NCBI GenBank assembly: GCA_031963405.1
Contig: JASSUJ010000001.1
Span: 434,001-498,000 of the forward strand
DNA length: 64,000 bases
DNA from: JASSUD01 sp031963405
GTDB lineage: Bacteria; Pseudomonadota; Gammaproteobacteria; Burkholderiales; Burkholderiaceae
Direction of reading: 5' to 3'
The position numbers and the translations under genes are program-made. Of this stretch, positions 62,115 to 64,000 are shown piece by piece. A model generated the notes under the pieces. That model made no database searches and was not told the DNA's origin. It saw nothing but the letters and a program-made list of their open reading frames with translations. How positions within the stretch are numbered: position 1 is the first letter of the stretch; each line of letters opens with the position of its first letter.

Positions 62115-62279
62115 TTAATTTTCCTTAGAATGTGGTGATCTCACAAACTAACAAACTTTTTCATAAAAGCTGATCCGTTTTTTTGCCTAAAAAAGCCGAT
62201 TCAACCCGCTCTCTACCTAAGGGAAAAACAAGGTAAGCGCACTGCCTAAATCGGCGTGCACACTGGCATTCAGCATTTG

Positions 62280-62765
62280 CTACAGGTCGTTCTGTAAGCG
62301 TTCACGCCATAAAAGCAGCTTTTCTTCGAAGGATAAGGCCGCATAAGCCGGGCTAGATGAAGGTAAGACAGCCGTTTGATAACCCGCAGCGCGCATAACC
62401 GACTCAAAGCGGCCGGCTGCTTTACCGTTAAAGCCAATTTTACAAAGTTGTGGGGCAAGTTTTTTTAGTAAGGCAAAATCATTTGGGCTAGCGGCACGGA
62501 TTGCCGTATCCAGGCTGCCGCTGCGCTCACACGCTGCGAGCACGTCCCACACGCCAATTTGATGCGCTAAAACGCGCTCAAGCCGCTGTGGGTAGTCAAG
62601 TGCTACCAAAGGTTCGTCTAGTAGCTCTCCTAACAAACGCCAGAATTGATTGCGCGGATGCGCATAATATTGAGTCGCAGCAAGCGACGCTTCACCTGGA
62701 AAACTACCCAGCAATAAGAGGCGCGTATCAGGCGCAAGCACTGGCGGGAAACCTGTCAGTCGCAT
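62280..62765 (-). CDS. Hypoxanthine/uracil-DNA glycosylase-like protein (UDG superfamily family 6)
   Basis: A 161-residue protein of the UDG superfamily. LLLGSFPGEASLAATQYYAHPRNQFWRLL (residues ~16-44) matches the DNA-deoxyinosine glycosylase (HDG) motif, with the catalytic Asn in PRNQFW; PSSSPAYA near the C-terminus matches the second motif. It removes hypoxanthine from deaminated adenine. Its start overlaps the ubiC stop by about 10 nt, so the two are translated together. The Mug branch of the superfamily is the nearest alternative. Confidence 0.88.
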   Translation of the reverse strand: MRLTGFPPVLAPDTRLLLLGSFPGEASLAATQYYAHPRNQFWRLLGELLDEPLVALDYPQRLERVLAHQIGVWDVLAACERSGSLDTAIRAASPNDFALLKKLAPQLCKIGFNGKAAGRFESVMRAAGYQTAVLPSSSPAYAALSFEEKLLLWRERLQNDL

Positions 62766-63346
62766 GTGCTCACCTTAATCTTGTTGCGCTCGGCCAAACG
62801 CATCCATAGCGTATCTAACAGACACTCTGTCACCAGTAACGGCACACCTTTGCGCACAAAAATTGAGCGGCGCGCAGCTAAGGTAGAGGTCTTGCTAGCT
62901 TTTGCACCACCCATACATGCCAAGCGGTAAAGCGGATGACACCGGCTAATACGTCGGCTCGCCAGCACTGAACGCGTAATTGACTTGTCTTGATATAACA
63001 AAGTACTCAACGATTGAGTATGCAAGCCACGCAAGGCGCGCCAAACGCCACGACTAGCAGCCAATGGCACCACGCTACGCGCAGCTACAAAGGGCGTGCC
63101 ATTGACTCGCAACAAAACCTCGCGCACCCACAGTAGCGTTCGCGCATTTACGCCTAAACAGGCAGATTCATCCGCCCGCCCCAATTCAACGGCCTCTCGT
63201 ATCAGCAATACGTCAAACTGACCTAAGGCCGTCAAATGCTGCGTTAGCGAGCCGCCACGGCTTAGCCAATCTTTTTGGGTAGAAGAGAAAATGGCGCGTG
63301 GTGCGATGCGCCATTGTGAGTTAGCTGGATTGAAAAGCATCGGCAT
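62756..63346 (-). CDS. ubiC: Chorismate lyase
   Basis: About 196 residues (ATG at 63346; a TTG at 63355 would add three). The family pattern includes WLSRGGSLTQHLTALG, the REVLLRVNGTPFVAARSVVP region with active-site Arg, and LSTLLYQDKSITRSVL. It splits chorismate into 4-hydroxybenzoate and pyruvate, the first committed step of ubiquinone synthesis. It follows htpG on the same strand, with a hairpin in the short gap, as in other Burkholderiales. Confidence 0.88.
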   Translation of the reverse strand: MPMLFNPANSQWRIAPRAIFSSTQKDWLSRGGSLTQHLTALGQFDVLLIREAVELGRADESACLGVNARTLLWVREVLLRVNGTPFVAARSVVPLAASRGVWRALRGLHTQSLSTLLYQDKSITRSVLASRRISRCHPLYRLACMGGAKASKTSTLAARRSIFVRKGVPLLVTECLLDTLWMRLAERNKIKVSTCD

Positions 63347-63358
63347 CCCAGACAAAGC

Positions 63359-63387
63359 GTTCAGCCGGGCATATAGCCCAGCTGAAC
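63359..63387 (-). terminator. Hairpin in the htpG-ubiC gap
   Basis: GTTCAGC-c-GGGC-atata-GCCC-a-GCTGAAC, just after the htpG stop. On the minus strand it is followed by GCTTTGTC, only weakly T-rich, so it may be a partial terminator. Confidence 0.6.
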
Positions 63388-63395
63388 AGACTCTA

Positions 63396-64000
63396 TTAAG
63401 AATCGGCCAACAATAAAGCGTTTGTCCGCTTCACATAATTAGCTGGGTCTTCTAATGAGCCCCCTTCAGCCAATAATGCTTGATCAAATAACAGATAACA
63501 CCAGTCAGCAAAATCTGGCTGATCTAAAGTGAAGCGCTTATTTAGCCGCTCAATCAGTGGATGCTCAGCGTTAATTTCAAGAATTGGCTTAAAGTCAGGT
63601 GTTTTTTGGCCAGAAGCTTTTAATAGACGCTGCAAATAACCGCTCATTTCATCGTTATCCGCCACCAAGCAAGAAGGTGAGTCAGTGAGTCTAAAAGTGA
63701 GGCGCACTTCTTTGGCTTTCTCTTTCAGCACTTCCTGCATTTTTTCGAGTAGTGGCTTTAAGGTTTGATTGACTTCTTCCTGCGCTTTTTTGTCCTCATC
63801 ATTTAAGCCGCCTAAATCGAGGTCGCCACGCGCTACGCTGGTCATCGGCTTACCATCAAATTCGCGCAAGAACGAAAGCATCCACTCATCAACCCGCTCG
63901 GTAAGCAGCAAGACTTCCACCTCTTTTTTGCGGAACACTTCGAGATGCGGACTATTGCGAGCCGCCTGCCAACTATCCGCCGTCAGATAATAAATATGCG
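63396..64000 (-). CDS. htpG: Molecular chaperone HtpG (Hsp90), C-terminal part
   Basis: The frame runs off the right edge of the window, so only the last ~200 residues are present. They include YYLTADSW and EVFRKKEVEVLLLTERVDEWMLSFL of the Hsp90 middle domain and the C-terminal dimerisation domain ending with NRLxL-like NALLLADS. HtpG is a cytosolic ATP-dependent chaperone. Its gene is directly upstream of ubiC. Confidence 0.95.
   Translation of the reverse strand, partial: HIYYLTADSWQAARNSPHLEVFRKKEVEVLLLTERVDEWMLSFLREFDGKPMTSVARGDLDLGGLNDEDKKAQEEVNQTLKPLLEKMQEVLKEKAKEVRLTFRLTDSPSCLVADNDEMSGYLQRLLKASGQKTPDFKPILEINAEHPLIERLNKRFTLDQPDFADWCYLLFDQALLAEGGSLEDPANYVKRTNALLLADS

Noticed and set aside
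60190..62255. GCCGATT/AATCGGC pair at 62195-62255 as a terminator for the 60144 gene or glycosylase
   Set aside because: The loop would be ~47 nt with no T run on either side; probably coincidental.
1..64000. Prophage, insertion sequence or complete secretion system
   Set aside because: No transposase, integrase, phage structural or secretion-apparatus gene was found; only small non-coding repeats suggest mobility.

Overview
The window looks like chromosomal DNA of a Burkholderiaceae bacterium with a lowered GC content and signs of host association. Core genes and their neighbours (rnfH-guaB-guaA, msrB-yciB-bolA-ppiC, rsxB-nth, tadA-ldcA, tRNA-Val next to ppiD, htpG, ubiC) are beta-proteobacterial in type. 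Between them lie AT-rich orphan genes, a NACHT/WD40 giant, a probable NEL-type ubiquitin ligase effector and a lasso-peptide cluster. The lasso core resembles those I recall from endofungal Burkholderiaceae. An endohyphal relative of Mycoavidus or Mycetohabitans is therefore my best guess. This is inference; there is no rRNA in the window.

Layout. 1-3.1 kb: 3' part of a CinA-like gene, a small P-loop ATPase and an HPPD-family dioxygenase. 3.5-3.8 kb: tRNA-Glu and tRNA-Asp. 4.1-7.6 kb: a serine-rich orphan, a gene remnant, a divergent tryptophan-dioxygenase-superfamily protein and a GT2 glycosyltransferase. 7.8-9.2 kb: SPFH/NfeD pair. 9.7-10.4 kb: orphan with a CheD/CNF-like Cys-His motif. 10.9-15.4 kb: guaA, guaB, rnfH and a DUF1640 coiled-coil protein. 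15.7-25.1 kb: ygfZ, selO, class C beta-lactamase, msrB, yciB, bolA, an acidic orphan, a PpiC foldase and a DadA-like oxidase, interspersed with ~100-bp palindromic repeats. 25.3-31.0 kb: 1893-aa NACHT-pentapeptide-WD40 protein. 31.6-35.1 kb: nnr and pgi. 35.3-38.5 kb: very large AT-rich orphan. 39-44.5 kb: ppiD, tRNA-Val, CDF exporter, CPA2 antiporter. 44.6-49.4 kb: dsbB, fbp, tRNA-Thr, TPP riboswitch and thiC. 49.5-50.8 kb: NEL ligase candidate. 51.5-54.4 kb: lasso-peptide cluster (A, B, C; no transporter). 54.5-64 kb: ldcA, tadA, rsxB, nth, two cytochromes c, tal, a coiled-coil/helical-repeat orphan, a hypoxanthine-DNA glycosylase-like gene, ubiC and the 3' part of htpG.

Working together. 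The housekeeping genes cover purine and thiamine synthesis, gluconeogenic and pentose-phosphate carbon flow (fbp, pgi, tal), oxidative-damage repair (msrB, nth), envelope protein folding (ppiC, ppiD, dsbB) and peptidoglycan recycling (ldcA). The orphan genes, mostly on the minus strand and AT-rich, look like host-interaction or inter-bacterial functions. A family of ~100-bp hairpin repeats (at least five copies, one more degenerate) sits only in intergenic space. Its arms differ between copies but stay paired within each copy.
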